DNA of 64,000 nucleotides, from the NCBI RefSeq assembly GCF_002269255.1, contig NZ_CP022823.1, positions 5,022,001 through 5,086,000 of the forward strand. Reading direction: 5' to 3'. Source of the DNA: Klebsiella quasivariicola (GTDB lineage Bacteria > Pseudomonadota > Gammaproteobacteria > Enterobacterales > Enterobacteriaceae). A program made the position numbers and the translations under genes. The notes under the pieces were generated by a model. The model did no database searches and was not told the DNA's origin. It worked only from the letters and a program-made list of their open reading frames with translations. Within the stretch, counting starts at the first letter, position 1; each line of letters starts with the position of its first letter. Positions 51,207 to 60,623 of this stretch are shown here, in pieces.

Positions 51207-52853
51207 TTACATCATGCCGCCCATACCGCCCATGCCACCCATGCCGCCGGCAGCACCTAAATCAGGCGCATCACCTTTCGGCAGGTCGGTCACCATGCAC
51301 TCGGTGGTGATCATCAGACCAGCCACGGAAGCCGCGTACTGCAGAGCTGAACGGGTTACTTTGGTTGGGTCCAGGATACCGAAGTCGATCATGTTGCCGT
51401 ATTCTTCAGTTGCCGCGTTGTAACCGTAGTTACCGTCGCCTGCTTTCACGTTGTTTGCCACAACAGACGGCTCTTCACCGGCGTTGGACACGATCTGACG
51501 CAGCGGTGCTTCCATTGCACGCAGCGCAACTTTGATACCGACGTTCTGATCTTCATTCTGACCGGTCAGGCCAGTGAGTTTCGCTGCAACGCGAACCAGC
51601 GCTACGCCGCCGCCAGCCACCACGCCTTCTTCAACCGCAGCACGGGTTGCGTGCAGGGCGTCGTCGACGCGTGCTTTTTTCTCTTTCATTTCAACTTCGG
51701 TAGCCGCACCGACTTTGATTACTGCTACGCCGCCAGCCAGTTTAGCGACACGTTCCTGCAGTTTTTCACGGTCGTAGTCGGAGGTCGCTTCTTCGATCTG
51801 CTTACGGATCTGAGCAACACGGCCCTGGATTGCGGATTCTTCGCCAACGCCATCAATGATGGTGGTGGTGTCTTTGTTGATAACCACGCGTTTCGCCTGG
51901 CCCAGGTCTTCCAGAGTCGCTTTTTCCAGCTCCATACCGATCTCTTCAGAGATAACGGTACCGCCAGTCAGAGTGGCGATATCCTGCAGCATAGCTTTAC
52001 GACGGTCGCCGAAGCCCGGTGCTTTCACCGCAGCCACTTTAACGATGCCGCGCATGGTGTTAACCACCAGGGTCGCCAGCGCTTCGCCTTCAACGTCTTC
52101 AGCGATGATAACCAGCGGTTTGCCCGCTTTCGCTACGGCTTCCAGAACCGGCAGCATTTCGCGGATGTTGGAGATTTTTTTGTCAGCCAGCAGGATGAAC
52201 GGGCTTTCCAGCTCAACGGCACCGGTGTCCGGCTTGTTGATGAAGTACGGAGACAGGTAGCCGCGGTCGAACTGCATACCTTCAACTACGTCCAGTTCGT
52301 CTTCCAGACCAGTACCGTCTTCAACGGTGATCACGCCTTCTTTACCAACTTTATCCATCGCTTCCGCGATCAGTTTACCTACGGTTTCGTCGGAGTTAGC
52401 GGAGATAGTACCAACCTGAGCAATCGCTTTAGAGTCGGAGCACGGTACGGACAGCGCTTTCAGTTCTTCAACAGCAGCAACGACAGCTTTGTCGATACCA
52501 CGTTTCAGATCCATCGGGTTCATGCCCGCAGCAACAGCTTTCAGGCCTTCGTTCACGATAGCCTGAGCCAGTACGGTTGCGGTGGTGGTACCGTCGCCTG
52601 CCGCGTCGTTCGCTTTAGAGGCAACTTCTTTCACCATCTGCGCGCCCATGTTTTCGAACTTGTCTTCCAGTTCGATTTCACGTGCAACGGAAACACCATC
52701 TTTGGTGATGGTCGGCGCGCCGAAGGACTTATCCAGAACCACGTTACGGCCTTTCGGACCCAGGGTTACTTTAACTGCATCTGCCAGTACGTTTACGCCG
52801 CGCAGCATTTTTACACGAGCGTCGTTACCGAATTTTACGTCTTTTGCTGCCAT
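51207..52853 (-). CDS. groL: Chaperonin GroEL (Hsp60)
   Basis: A 548-residue ATP-dependent chaperonin that forms two stacked heptameric rings. The N-terminus is MAAKDVKFGNDARVKML; ATP-site motifs VTLGPKGRNVVLD (about 29-41) and GDGTTTATVLA (about 86-96) and the apical domain are complete. The C-terminal GGMGGMGGMGGMM tail inside the cavity is present. It follows groS by 37 bases. It lies directly beside the accessory region but has core-type codon use. Confidence 0.99.
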   Translation of the reverse strand: MAAKDVKFGNDARVKMLRGVNVLADAVKVTLGPKGRNVVLDKSFGAPTITKDGVSVAREIELEDKFENMGAQMVKEVASKANDAAGDGTTTATVLAQAIVNEGLKAVAAGMNPMDLKRGIDKAVVAAVEELKALSVPCSDSKAIAQVGTISANSDETVGKLIAEAMDKVGKEGVITVEDGTGLEDELDVVEGMQFDRGYLSPYFINKPDTGAVELESPFILLADKKISNIREMLPVLEAVAKAGKPLVIIAEDVEGEALATLVVNTMRGIVKVAAVKAPGFGDRRKAMLQDIATLTGGTVISEEIGMELEKATLEDLGQAKRVVINKDTTTIIDGVGEESAIQGRVAQIRKQIEEATSDYDREKLQERVAKLAGGVAVIKVGAATEVEMKEKKARVDDALHATRAAVEEGVVAGGGVALVRVAAKLTGLTGQNEDQNVGIKVALRAMEAPLRQIVSNAGEEPSVVANNVKAGDGNYGYNAATEEYGNMIDFGILDPTKVTRSALQYAASVAGLMITTECMVTDLPKGDAPDLGAAGGMGGMGGMGGMM

Positions 52854-52890
52854 TTCTTTTATTCCTCAAATTCGTTCAGGGTCGTGCGAA

Positions 52891-53184
52891 TTACGCTTCA
52901 ACAATTGCCAGGATGTCGCTTTCGGACATGATCAGTACTTCTTCGTTGTCGATCTTTTCAGTCTTCACGCCGTAGCCATCGTTGAAAATCACGATGTCAC
53001 CAACTTTAACGTCCAGCGGCTGCACAGTCCCGTTTTCCAGGATGCGGCCTTTACCGACAGCGATGATTTCGCCACGCGTTGACTTAGCTGCTGCAGAACC
53101 GGTCAGAACGATGCCGCCCGCAGATTTGGTTTCAACTTCTTTACGTTTGACGATCACACGATCATGTAACGGACGAATACTCAT
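52891..53184 (-). CDS. groS: Co-chaperonin GroES (Hsp10)
   Basis: A 97-residue lid of the GroEL chamber. It starts MSIRPLHDRVIVKRKEVE; the mobile loop ETKSAGGIVLTGSAAAKST (about 17-35) carries the GroEL-binding IVL. GAAGGAGAG is the ribosome site. First gene of the operon. Confidence 0.99.
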   Translation of the reverse strand: MSIRPLHDRVIVKRKEVETKSAGGIVLTGSAAAKSTRGEIIAVGKGRILENGTVQPLDVKVGDIVIFNDGYGVKTEKIDNEEVLIMSESDILAIVEA

Positions 53185-53266
53185 TGATAGCTCTCCTTCG
53201 AGAAAGTCATTATCAGTTATGGGTGACGCCGGGCCGAACGCGGTTTACCGGCTAGTGCAGAGAGAG

Positions 53267-53293
53267 ATGGGGATGGCCATTTCCGGCTTCAAG
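53267..53293 (-). promoter_or_regulatory. Sigma-32 heat-shock promoter of groESL
   Basis: On the minus strand CTTGAA (53288-53293), a 15-base spacer and CCCCAT (53267-53272) match the sigma-32 consensus. The promoter lies about 83 bases before groS, as in E. coli. Confidence 0.9.
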
Positions 53294-53416
53294 GGCAAAA
53301 TTAAAAAAAATTTTTACCTTTGCGCTGGCGCACAAAAAGCGGCCATGCCAGGCAATCGGTCATAAGGAAAAGCGATTGTGATACTCTCTTTTTTTTCACT
53401 GGCGCAGGATTGAATC

Positions 53417-54667
53417 ATGAGTGGTTTAAAACAGGAGTTAGGGCTGGGACAGGGAGTCGGGTTGCTTTCCACCTCATTGCTGGGTACTGGCGTCTTCGCT
53501 GTCCCGGCGCTGGCGGCGCTGGTCGCTGGCGATAACAGCCTGTGGGCATGGCCGCTGCTCATTCTCCTCGTTTTCCCGGTCGCCATCGTGTTCGCCCTGC
53601 TGGGCCGCCATTTTCCCAGCGCGGGCGGTGTAGCTCACTTTGTCGATATGGCCTTTGGCCCACGTCTGGCCAGCGTCACCGGCTGGCTGTTTTTATCGGT
53701 TATCCCGGTCGGGCTCCCCGCCGCCCTGCACATCGCCACCGGCTTTGGCCAGGCGCTGTTCGGCTGGCACGATACACAGTTGCTGCTGGCGGAGCTGGGT
53801 ACCCTGGCCGTCGTCTGGTGGGTCGGTTCGCGTGGCGCCAGCTCCAGCGCCAACCTGCAGACGCTGGTTGCCGTACTGATTGTGGCGCTGATCGTCGCCG
53901 TCTGGTGGCGCGGTGGAATAAGCCCGGCGCTGATCCCCTTCCCGGCCCCGGCGGAAATTGACCGCGGGCAGCTCTTTTCGGCGCTGTCGGTGATGTTCTG
54001 GTGCTTTGTTGGTCTGGAAGCCTTTGCTCACCTTGCCTCGGAGTTTAAACATCCCGAGCGTGACTTCCCCAGGGCGCTGATGATAGGCCTGCTGCTTGCC
54101 GGTTCGGTCTACTGGGCCTGTACCGTGCTGGTGCTGCACTTCCACGCCTTTGGCGAGGAGATGGCGGCGGCGGCGTCATTACCGAACATCGTGGTCCGTC
54201 TGTTCGGTGTCGAAGCGCTGTGGGTGGCCTGCGTCATCGGCTATCTCGCCTGTTTCGCCAGCCTCAACATCTATATTCAAAGCTTCGCCCGCCTGGTCTG
54301 GTCGCAGGCGCAGCATAAGCCCGAAAGCTACCTCGCCCGCCTGTCGCCGCGGCAGATCCCGCGCAACGCCCTTAACGCCGTGCTGGGCTCCTGCGTGATC
54401 AGTACCTTGTGTATTTATTTGCTCGATATCAATCTGGACGCGCTGATCGTCTATGCCAACGGCATCTTCATCATGATCTATCTGCTGTGCATGCTGGCGG
54501 GCTGTCGTTTGCTGCGCGGACGCTATCGGCTATTGGCGGTGGTGGGCAGCATTCTCTGTTTGCTGCTGTTAACGATGGTCGGCTGGAAGAGTCTGTACGC
54601 GCTGGTGATGCTCGCGGTGCTGTGGCTGTTTTTACCAAAGCGCAGGCTGGCGACGGGAAGCGTATAG
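53417..54667 (+). CDS. yjeH: YjeH, L-methionine/branched-chain amino acid exporter
   Basis: A 416-residue APC-superfamily inner-membrane protein with about 12 spans. The N-terminus GLLSTSLLGTGVFAVPAL (about 14-31) holds the substrate-site glycines, and FWCFVGLEAFAHLASEFK (about 195-212) is the TM6 signature. The E. coli protein exports methionine and branched-chain amino acids. It is divergent from groES and ends at a GC-rich bidirectional hairpin shared with fxsA. Confidence 0.94.
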   Translation: MSGLKQELGLGQGVGLLSTSLLGTGVFAVPALAALVAGDNSLWAWPLLILLVFPVAIVFALLGRHFPSAGGVAHFVDMAFGPRLASVTGWLFLSVIPVGLPAALHIATGFGQALFGWHDTQLLLAELGTLAVVWWVGSRGASSSANLQTLVAVLIVALIVAVWWRGGISPALIPFPAPAEIDRGQLFSALSVMFWCFVGLEAFAHLASEFKHPERDFPRALMIGLLLAGSVYWACTVLVLHFHAFGEEMAAAASLPNIVVRLFGVEALWVACVIGYLACFASLNIYIQSFARLVWSQAQHKPESYLARLSPRQIPRNALNAVLGSCVISTLCIYLLDINLDALIVYANGIFIMIYLLCMLAGCRLLRGRYRLLAVVGSILCLLLLTMVGWKSLYALVMLAVLWLFLPKRRLATGSV

Positions 54668-54679
54668 ATCTGGAAAGAA

Positions 54680-54712
54680 AGCGGCCCGGACGCCTCTGCT
54701 GACCGGGCCGCT
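54680..54712. terminator. Bidirectional terminator between yjeH and fxsA
   Basis: The stem AGCGGCCCGG/CCGGGCCGCT lies between convergent stop codons, with an A-rich left flank. Confidence 0.75.
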
Positions 54713-54717
54713 GTATG

Positions 54718-55194
54718 TTATTCGCGGCGATCGTCCTTATGGTCCAGACGGTCGTGTTGCTCATCCTTGCGCTGGAATTCCCCTTCGAAGGTCTCCCCGC
54801 CGCCAGTTCCGGCGCTAAAGCCGCCGCCCGGCATCCGGCTGAAACGCAGATGCGGCATCAGCTTCATCGTCAGGTGCTTTTGCACCGGCGGCAGAAGCAG
54901 CAGCAGGCCGAGGAAGTCGGTAAAGAATCCCGGGAGCAACAGCAGCAGACCGGCGATAATCAGCGATACGCTTTTGATCATCTCCGCCGCCGGACTCTCG
55001 CCCGCGGCCATCTTCTGCTGCATCAGCAGGAAGTTTTTGAAGCCCTGGTTACGCACCAGCGACATCCCCACCACCGAGCTAAAGATCACCAGAATCAGAG
55101 TCATAAAGACGCCCAGCACGTGCGCGACCTGAATAAAGATCGATATCTCAATGTAAACGTAAAGAAAAAAGGCAATAAACGGAATCCAACGCAC
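54718..55194 (-). CDS. fxsA: FxsA, inner-membrane protein
   Basis: A 158-residue membrane protein. The start is GTG at 55194 (VRWIPFIAFFLYVYIEISIF) with GGAGA five bases upstream, giving the E. coli length. Three to four hydrophobic segments are visible (about 3-24, 27-47, 75-95), with a hydrophilic tail RKDEQHDRLDHKDDRRE. Excess FxsA relieves exclusion of phage T7 by the F factor in E. coli; its normal role is unclear. Named from family similarity. Confidence 0.93.
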   Translation of the reverse strand: MRWIPFIAFFLYVYIEISIFIQVAHVLGVFMTLILVIFSSVVGMSLVRNQGFKNFLLMQQKMAAGESPAAEMIKSVSLIIAGLLLLLPGFFTDFLGLLLLLPPVQKHLTMKLMPHLRFSRMPGGGFSAGTGGGETFEGEFQRKDEQHDRLDHKDDRRE

Positions 55195-55329
55195 TGGCGT
55201 CTCCTTCATCGACGGGCGCTGCGTTCAGCGCCCGTAATCATCAATTTGCTGATCGCATCCCACTAAGATGGGGGTAATGCGCGAATTTTCAATCAGCGGA
55301 AATGCTTATTTTTCTCAGGAATAGAAAAG

Positions 55330-55347
55330 CGGTGATTCATTTCACAG
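55330..55347 (+). promoter_or_regulatory. CRP-like site in the aspA upstream region
   Basis: GTGATTCATTTCAC (55332-55345) is a good match to the CRP core GTGA-N6-TCAC. It is the only clear element in the 337-base gap between fxsA and aspA, which must hold the aspA promoter. aspA of E. coli is catabolite-controlled. Confidence 0.65.
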
Positions 55348-55531
55348 ATTAATAAATCTTCACATACCCGCGATGTAATAAGTGATCAAGCTTACTGATA
55401 TTCGCTATCATCAGCATATGATCTTGGGCACCGGGCCGGTTAAGGAAATAATCGTCGGCCAGAAAATATACTGAATCCTGGATATTCTGTGTATTTGGTG
55501 AATTCATTGGCAGCTTGAAAAGAAGGTTCAC

Positions 55532-56968
55532 ATGTTAAACAACATTCGTATCGAAGAAGATCTGTTGGGCACCAGGGAAGTTCCCGCAGACGCTTACTAC
55601 GGCGTTCATACTCTGCGAGCGATTGAAAACTTCTACATTAGCAACAGCAAAATCAGCGACATACCAGAATTCGTGCGCGGCATGGTGATGGTGAAGAAAG
55701 CCGCGGCGCTGGCGAACAAGGAGCTGCAGACCATTCCCAAAAGCGCGGCAAATGCAATTATCGCCGCCTGTGACGAGGTCCTGAATAACGGCAAATGCAT
55801 GGACCAGTTCCCGGTCGATGTCTTCCAGGGCGGGGCCGGCACCTCCGTAAACATGAACACCAACGAAGTTTTGGCAAACATCGGCCTTGAGCTGATGGGC
55901 CACCAGAAAGGCGAATACCAGTACCTGAACCCAAACGATCACGTCAACAAATGCCAGTCTACTAACGATGCCTACCCTACCGGGTTCCGCATCGCGGTGT
56001 ATGCTTCCATTCTGAAGTTAATCGATGCGATTAAACAGCTGGGCGAAGGCTTCCAGGCGAAAGCCGTGGAGTTCGAGGACATTCTCAAAATGGGCCGCAC
56101 CCAACTGCAGGATGCCGTGCCGATGACCCTCGGCCAGGAGTTCCATGCCTTCAATGTGCTGCTTAATGAAGAGACCAAAAGCATTCTGCGCACTGCGGAG
56201 CTGCTGCTGGAGGTGAACCTCGGCGCCACCGCGATCGGTACACGCCTCAACACTCCGGACGGCTATCAGCAGCTGGCGGTGCAGAAGCTGGCGGAAGTGA
56301 GCAACTTACCGGTCGTCCCGGCGGAAGACCTGATTGAAGCCACCTCGGACTGCGGGGCATACGTCATGGTTCACAGCTCGCTGAAACGCCTGGCGGTGAA
56401 ACTGTCCAAGATCTGTAACGACCTGCGTCTGCTCTCTTCCGGACCGCGCGCCGGCCTCAACGAAATCAACCTGCCGGAGCTGCAGGCTGGCTCTTCTATT
56501 ATGCCGGCGAAGGTTAACCCGGTAGTGCCGGAGGTGGTCAACCAGGTCTGCTTTAAAGTCATCGGCAACGATACCACCGTGACCATGGCCTCCGAAGCCG
56601 GCCAGCTGCAGCTGAACGTGATGGAGCCGGTGATCGGCCAGGCGATGTTCGAGTCCATTCATATCCTGACCAACGCCTGCTACAACCTGCTGGAGAAATG
56701 CGTTAACGGCATCACCGCCAATAAAGCGGTGTGTGAAGGCTACGTCTACAACTCCATCGGCATTGTCACCTACCTCAACCCGTTTATCGGCCACCACAAT
56801 GGCGATATCGTCGGCAAGATCTGCGCCGAAACCGGCAAGAGCGTACGGGAAGTGGTGCTGGAGCGTGGACTGCTGACGGCGGCGGAGCTGGATGATATTT
56901 TCTCCGCGCAAAACCTGATGCATCCCGCTTATAAAGCGAAGCGTTATACCGATGAAAGCGAACAGTAA
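55532..56968 (+). CDS. aspA: Aspartate ammonia-lyase (aspartase)
   Basis: A 478-residue enzyme that deaminates L-aspartate to fumarate and ammonium, cytoplasmic homotetramer. It starts MLNNIRIEEDLLGTREVP. The fumarase/aspartase signature GSSIMPAKVNPV (about 322-333) contains the catalytic Ser loop, and TNDAYPTGFR (about 141-150) is a second active-site motif. The fumarate it makes feeds FrdABCD in anaerobic respiration, and dcuA downstream imports aspartate or exchanges it for succinate. Length matches E. coli. Confidence 0.99.
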   Translation: MLNNIRIEEDLLGTREVPADAYYGVHTLRAIENFYISNSKISDIPEFVRGMVMVKKAAALANKELQTIPKSAANAIIAACDEVLNNGKCMDQFPVDVFQGGAGTSVNMNTNEVLANIGLELMGHQKGEYQYLNPNDHVNKCQSTNDAYPTGFRIAVYASILKLIDAIKQLGEGFQAKAVEFEDILKMGRTQLQDAVPMTLGQEFHAFNVLLNEETKSILRTAELLLEVNLGATAIGTRLNTPDGYQQLAVQKLAEVSNLPVVPAEDLIEATSDCGAYVMVHSSLKRLAVKLSKICNDLRLLSSGPRAGLNEINLPELQAGSSIMPAKVNPVVPEVVNQVCFKVIGNDTTVTMASEAGQLQLNVMEPVIGQAMFESIHILTNACYNLLEKCVNGITANKAVCEGYVYNSIGIVTYLNPFIGHHNGDIVGKICAETGKSVREVVLERGLLTAAELDDIFSAQNLMHPAYKAKRYTDESEQ

Positions 56969-56987
56969 TCTTTCAGGTTAGTCATTG

Positions 56988-57017
56988 AAAGGCATGTCAG
57001 CGATGACATGCCTTTTT
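56988..57017 (+). terminator. Terminator between aspA and dcuA
   Basis: AAAGGCATGTCA-GCGA-TGACATGCCTTTTTT is a strong stem with a T-tract 20 bases after aspA. Read-through may still give an aspA-dcuA transcript. Confidence 0.88.
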
Positions 57018-57083
57018 TGCTTTTAAGTTTTACTAAAATACAACAATCCAATATCAACTTGTTAAAAAACAAGGAAGGCATAT

Positions 57084-58385
57084 ATGTTTGGTGCAGAACT
57101 GGTTATTGTCCTGCTGGCGATTTATCTCGGCGCCAGGCTGGGCGGCATCGGTATCGGCTTTGCCGGTGGCCTTGGCGTCCTTGTCCTGACGCTTATTTTT
57201 CAAATTAAACCGGGCGCAATCCCCTTCGACGTTATTGAAATCATTATGGCGGTGATTGCCGCTATCGCCGCCATGCAGGTCGCCGGCGGGATGGATTATC
57301 TGGTTAGTCTCGCCGAACGGATGCTGCGTCGCCACCCGAAGTACATTACCTTCCTTGCCCCGCTGGTGACCTGGTTTATGACCGTGCTCGCCGGCACCGG
57401 CCATACCGCCTTCTCCACGCTGCCGGTGATAACCGAAGTGGCCAAAGAGCAAGGTATTCGTCCCTCTCGCCCGCTATCGATTGCGGTGGTGGCCTCCCAG
57501 ATAGCAATCACCGCCTCGCCTATCTCCGCGGCGGTGGTGTTCTTTGCCGGGCTCCTGGAGCCGCTGGGCGTCAGCTACCTGATGCTGCTGGCCATCTGTA
57601 TTCCCGTCACCCTGCTGGCGGTGATGCTCACTGCGATTGTCTGCAACTTTCTCGGCTGCGAGCTGAAAGACGACCCGGTTTATCAGGAACGGCTGGCCAA
57701 GGGGGAAGTCAGACTGCGCGGCAGCCAGGTATTTGAGCTGAAGCCGCACGCCAAACGTTCCGTCCTGCTGTTTTTGATCGGCATTGTGGCGGTGATGTTC
57801 TACGCCACCGCCATCAGCGATACCGTCGGCCTGATCAAGAACCCGGTGCTGCCGCGTAACGAGGCGATCGTGGTGTTTATGCTGACCATCGCCACCCTGA
57901 TTAGCATCACCTGCAAAATCGACACTGGCGAGGTGCTCAACGCCAGTACCTTTAAGTCCGGGATGAGTGCCTGCGTCTGCGTACTCGGCGTCGCCTGGCT
58001 GGGAGACACCTTCGTTAAGGCGCATATCAGCGATATCCAGGCCGTGGCTGGCGACCTGCTGCACAACTATCCGTGGCTGCTGGCGGTGGTGCTGTTCTTC
58101 GCCGCCACGCTGCTCTACTCGCAGGCAGCCACCACCAAAGCCCTGATGCCCGCCGCGCTGCTGCTGGGCGTCAGCCCGTTAACGGCGATTGCCTCGTTTG
58201 CCGCCGTCTCCGCGCTGTTCGTCCTGCCAACCTACCCAACCCTGCTGGCGGCGGTAGAAATGGACGACACTGGCTCGACGCGCATCGGCAAATATGTCTT
58301 TAACCACGCCTTCCTGATCCCTGGCGTTATCGCTATCACGCTGTGCGTGATCCTCGGCTTTATCTTTGGCGGGATTATGCTGTAA
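57084..58385 (+). CDS. dcuA: Anaerobic C4-dicarboxylate transporter DcuA
   Basis: A 433-residue inner-membrane protein with about 10-12 spans, starting MFGAELVIVLLAIYLGARLGGIGIG. It exchanges aspartate, fumarate or malate for succinate. Conserved DcuA/DcuB loops such as LAGTGHTAFSTLPVITEVA (about 100-118) are intact. It is 115 bases after aspA with a terminator between. AAGGAAGG is the ribosome site. Confidence 0.98.
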   Translation: MFGAELVIVLLAIYLGARLGGIGIGFAGGLGVLVLTLIFQIKPGAIPFDVIEIIMAVIAAIAAMQVAGGMDYLVSLAERMLRRHPKYITFLAPLVTWFMTVLAGTGHTAFSTLPVITEVAKEQGIRPSRPLSIAVVASQIAITASPISAAVVFFAGLLEPLGVSYLMLLAICIPVTLLAVMLTAIVCNFLGCELKDDPVYQERLAKGEVRLRGSQVFELKPHAKRSVLLFLIGIVAVMFYATAISDTVGLIKNPVLPRNEAIVVFMLTIATLISITCKIDTGEVLNASTFKSGMSACVCVLGVAWLGDTFVKAHISDIQAVAGDLLHNYPWLLAVVLFFAATLLYSQAATTKALMPAALLLGVSPLTAIASFAAVSALFVLPTYPTLLAAVEMDDTGSTRIGKYVFNHAFLIPGVIAITLCVILGFIFGGIML

Positions 58386-58507
58386 ATACCGCTGGCGGCG
58401 GGTCTGCTGAGGGCCCGCTTCCCGTTTGCCTCCTTTCCCCGCGCGTTACCCTGATCTCCCCGCATCTTGCGTGTTATAGTGCCTCTTTCGCTGATACGAG
58501 GTTCATA

Positions 58508-58831
58508 ATGACTACGCCTGATGCTGTTGTTGTTCTCTGTACCGCGCCGGACGAAGCGACCGCCCAGGATCTGGCGGCAAAAGCCCTGGCGGACAAGCTT
58601 GCCGCCTGCGCCACGCTGCTGCCGGGCGCCACTTCGCTGTATTACTGGGAAGGAAAGCTGGAGCAGGAGTATGAAGTTCAGATGCTGCTCAAAACAGACC
58701 TTGCCCATCAGCAGGCGTTGCTGGACTGTCTGAAGGCTCATCACCCGTATCAAACCCCTGAACTGCTGGTTCTGCCCGTCACGTATGGAGACAACGATTA
58801 CCTCTCATGGCTTACCGCATCATTACGCTGA
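58508..58831 (+). CDS. cutA: Divalent-cation tolerance protein CutA
   Basis: A 107-residue trimeric PII-like protein starting MTTPDAVVVLCTAPDEATA. The core strand-helix motifs YYWEGKLEQEYEVQMLLKT (about 45-63) and PVTYGDNDYLSWL (about 91-103) are conserved. The family affects copper and divalent-metal tolerance; its mechanism is unclear. The start at 58508 is preferred over the longer frame from 58343. It overlaps dsbD by 25 bases; E. coli has the same arrangement. Confidence 0.96.
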   Translation: MTTPDAVVVLCTAPDEATAQDLAAKALADKLAACATLLPGATSLYYWEGKLEQEYEVQMLLKTDLAHQQALLDCLKAHHPYQTPELLVLPVTYGDNDYLSWLTASLR

Positions 58832-60588
58832 TTCTGCTGCTGTGCAGCACGTCAGTTACCGCCGGGTTATTCGATGCGCCAGGGCGCTCGAACTTCGTGC
58901 CTGCTGATCAAGCTTTCGCCTTTGACTTTCAGCAGCAACAGCACGACATCAACCTGAGCTGGCAAATCAAGGATGGTTATTATCTTTATCGTCAACAGTT
59001 TACCTTCAGCGTCGCTGGCGCAACGATCGACGAACCGGCGCTGCCGGCGGGAGAGTGGCATGAAGATGAGTTTTACGGCAAAAGCGAGATCTTTCGCCAG
59101 CGCCTGACCGTGCCAGTGACGGTAAAGCAGGCGGATAAAGACGCCACCCTCACCGTCACCTGGCAGGGCTGCGCCGATGCTGGATTCTGTTATCCGCCGG
59201 AGACCAGAGTGGTCCCGCTGAGCGCCGTGCTGACGGTCTCAAGCGACGCTCAGTCAACCGTCGCCGCTCCCATGTCGTCGCCGAACCCTCGTCCAGCCTT
59301 CAACCCGCCGCTGCCGGTCGAGCCGCGCCCGGCGGCGCAAGCGCCTGCCTCTGCGCCGCCAGCGGATACTCCCGCTCGCCTGCCGTTTACCGCCCTGTGG
59401 GCGCTGCTGATCGGCATTGGCATTGCCTTCACCCCCTGCGTGCTACCGATGTACCCGCTGATTTCCGGCATCGTGCTGGGCGGGAAACAACGGCTTTCCA
59501 CCGCGCGGGCCCTGCTTCTGGCCTTTATCTATGTTCAGGGGATGGCCTTAACCTACACCGCGCTGGGGCTGGTGGTGGCCGCCGCCGGGCTGCAGTTCCA
59601 GGCGGCCCTGCAGCACCCGTATGTTCTGGTGGGCCTGTCGGTGGTGTTTATACTGCTGGCGCTCTCCATGTTCGGCCTGTTCACGCTGCAGCTGCCGTCG
59701 TCGCTCCAGACGCGGCTGGCGCTGCTCAGCAATAAACGCCAGGGCGGCTCGCCCGGAGGCGTTTTCGCGATGGGCGCCATTGCCGGGCTGATCTGCTCCC
59801 CCTGCACCACTGCGCCGCTGAGCGCCATTCTGTTGTATATCGCCCAGAGCGGTAATCTGTGGCTGGGCGGCGGCACGCTGTACCTGTACGCGCTGGGCAT
59901 GGGGCTACCATTGATCCTCGTGACCGTGTTTGGCAACCGCCTGCTGCCGAAGAGCGGCCCGTGGATGAGCCATGTGAAAACCGCCTTCGGGTTTGTGATC
60001 CTTGCCCTGCCCGTCTTCCTGCTGGAGCGCATTATCGGCGATCGGTGGGGATTGCGTCTGTGGTCAATGCTTGGTGTCGCCTTCTTCTGCTGGGCGTTTA
60101 TCACCTCGCTGGGCGCTACCCGGCCGTGGATGCGGCTGGCACAAATTGTTCTGCTTGCCGCCGCGTTGGTCAGCGCCCGTCCTCTGCAGGACTGGGCGTT
60201 TGGTGCCCCGGCGGCCGAACAGCAGGCGCATCTGGCTTTCACCCGCGTCAGTTCGGTAGCCGAACTTGACCGGGCGCTGGCGCAGGCAAAAGGCCAGCCG
60301 GTAATGCTCGATCTCTACGCCGACTGGTGTGTGGCCTGCAAAGAGTTTGAAAAATACACCTTTAGTTCACCTGACGTGCAGCAGGCGCTGAAAGGCACCG
60401 TGTTATTACAGGTTGATGTGACGAAGAACAGCCCGCAAGACGTCGCGCTGCTGAAACACCTGCAGGTGCTGGGTCTGCCGACGATCCTGTTCTTCAACGC
60501 TGAGGGTCAGGAACAGCCTGAGCGGCGAGTCACCGGTTTTATGGATGCCGCGGCATTCAGCGCCCATTTGCGCGATTGGCAAGCGTGA
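58807..60588 (+). CDS. dsbD: Thiol:disulphide interchange protein DsbD
   Basis: A 593-residue inner-membrane electron conveyor from cytoplasmic thioredoxin to periplasmic DsbC/DsbG/CcmG. The signal peptide is 1-19. The alpha domain carries CADAGFCYPPET (redox Cys pair near 121-127); a Pro/Ala-rich linker (about 155-195) is some 25-30 residues longer than in E. coli. The beta membrane domain has eight spans with FTPCVLPMY and CSPCTTAPL. The gamma thioredoxin domain has DWCVACKEF near 508. The start overlaps cutA by 25 bases. All three redox pairs are present. Confidence 0.98.
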   Translation: MAYRIITLILLLCSTSVTAGLFDAPGRSNFVPADQAFAFDFQQQQHDINLSWQIKDGYYLYRQQFTFSVAGATIDEPALPAGEWHEDEFYGKSEIFRQRLTVPVTVKQADKDATLTVTWQGCADAGFCYPPETRVVPLSAVLTVSSDAQSTVAAPMSSPNPRPAFNPPLPVEPRPAAQAPASAPPADTPARLPFTALWALLIGIGIAFTPCVLPMYPLISGIVLGGKQRLSTARALLLAFIYVQGMALTYTALGLVVAAAGLQFQAALQHPYVLVGLSVVFILLALSMFGLFTLQLPSSLQTRLALLSNKRQGGSPGGVFAMGAIAGLICSPCTTAPLSAILLYIAQSGNLWLGGGTLYLYALGMGLPLILVTVFGNRLLPKSGPWMSHVKTAFGFVILALPVFLLERIIGDRWGLRLWSMLGVAFFCWAFITSLGATRPWMRLAQIVLLAAALVSARPLQDWAFGAPAAEQQAHLAFTRVSSVAELDRALAQAKGQPVMLDLYADWCVACKEFEKYTFSSPDVQQALKGTVLLQVDVTKNSPQDVALLKHLQVLGLPTILFFNAEGQEQPERRVTGFMDAAAFSAHLRDWQA

Positions 60589-60623
60589 GCGACACTTTAG
60601 GAGGAAAGATGGAGGAGAACACC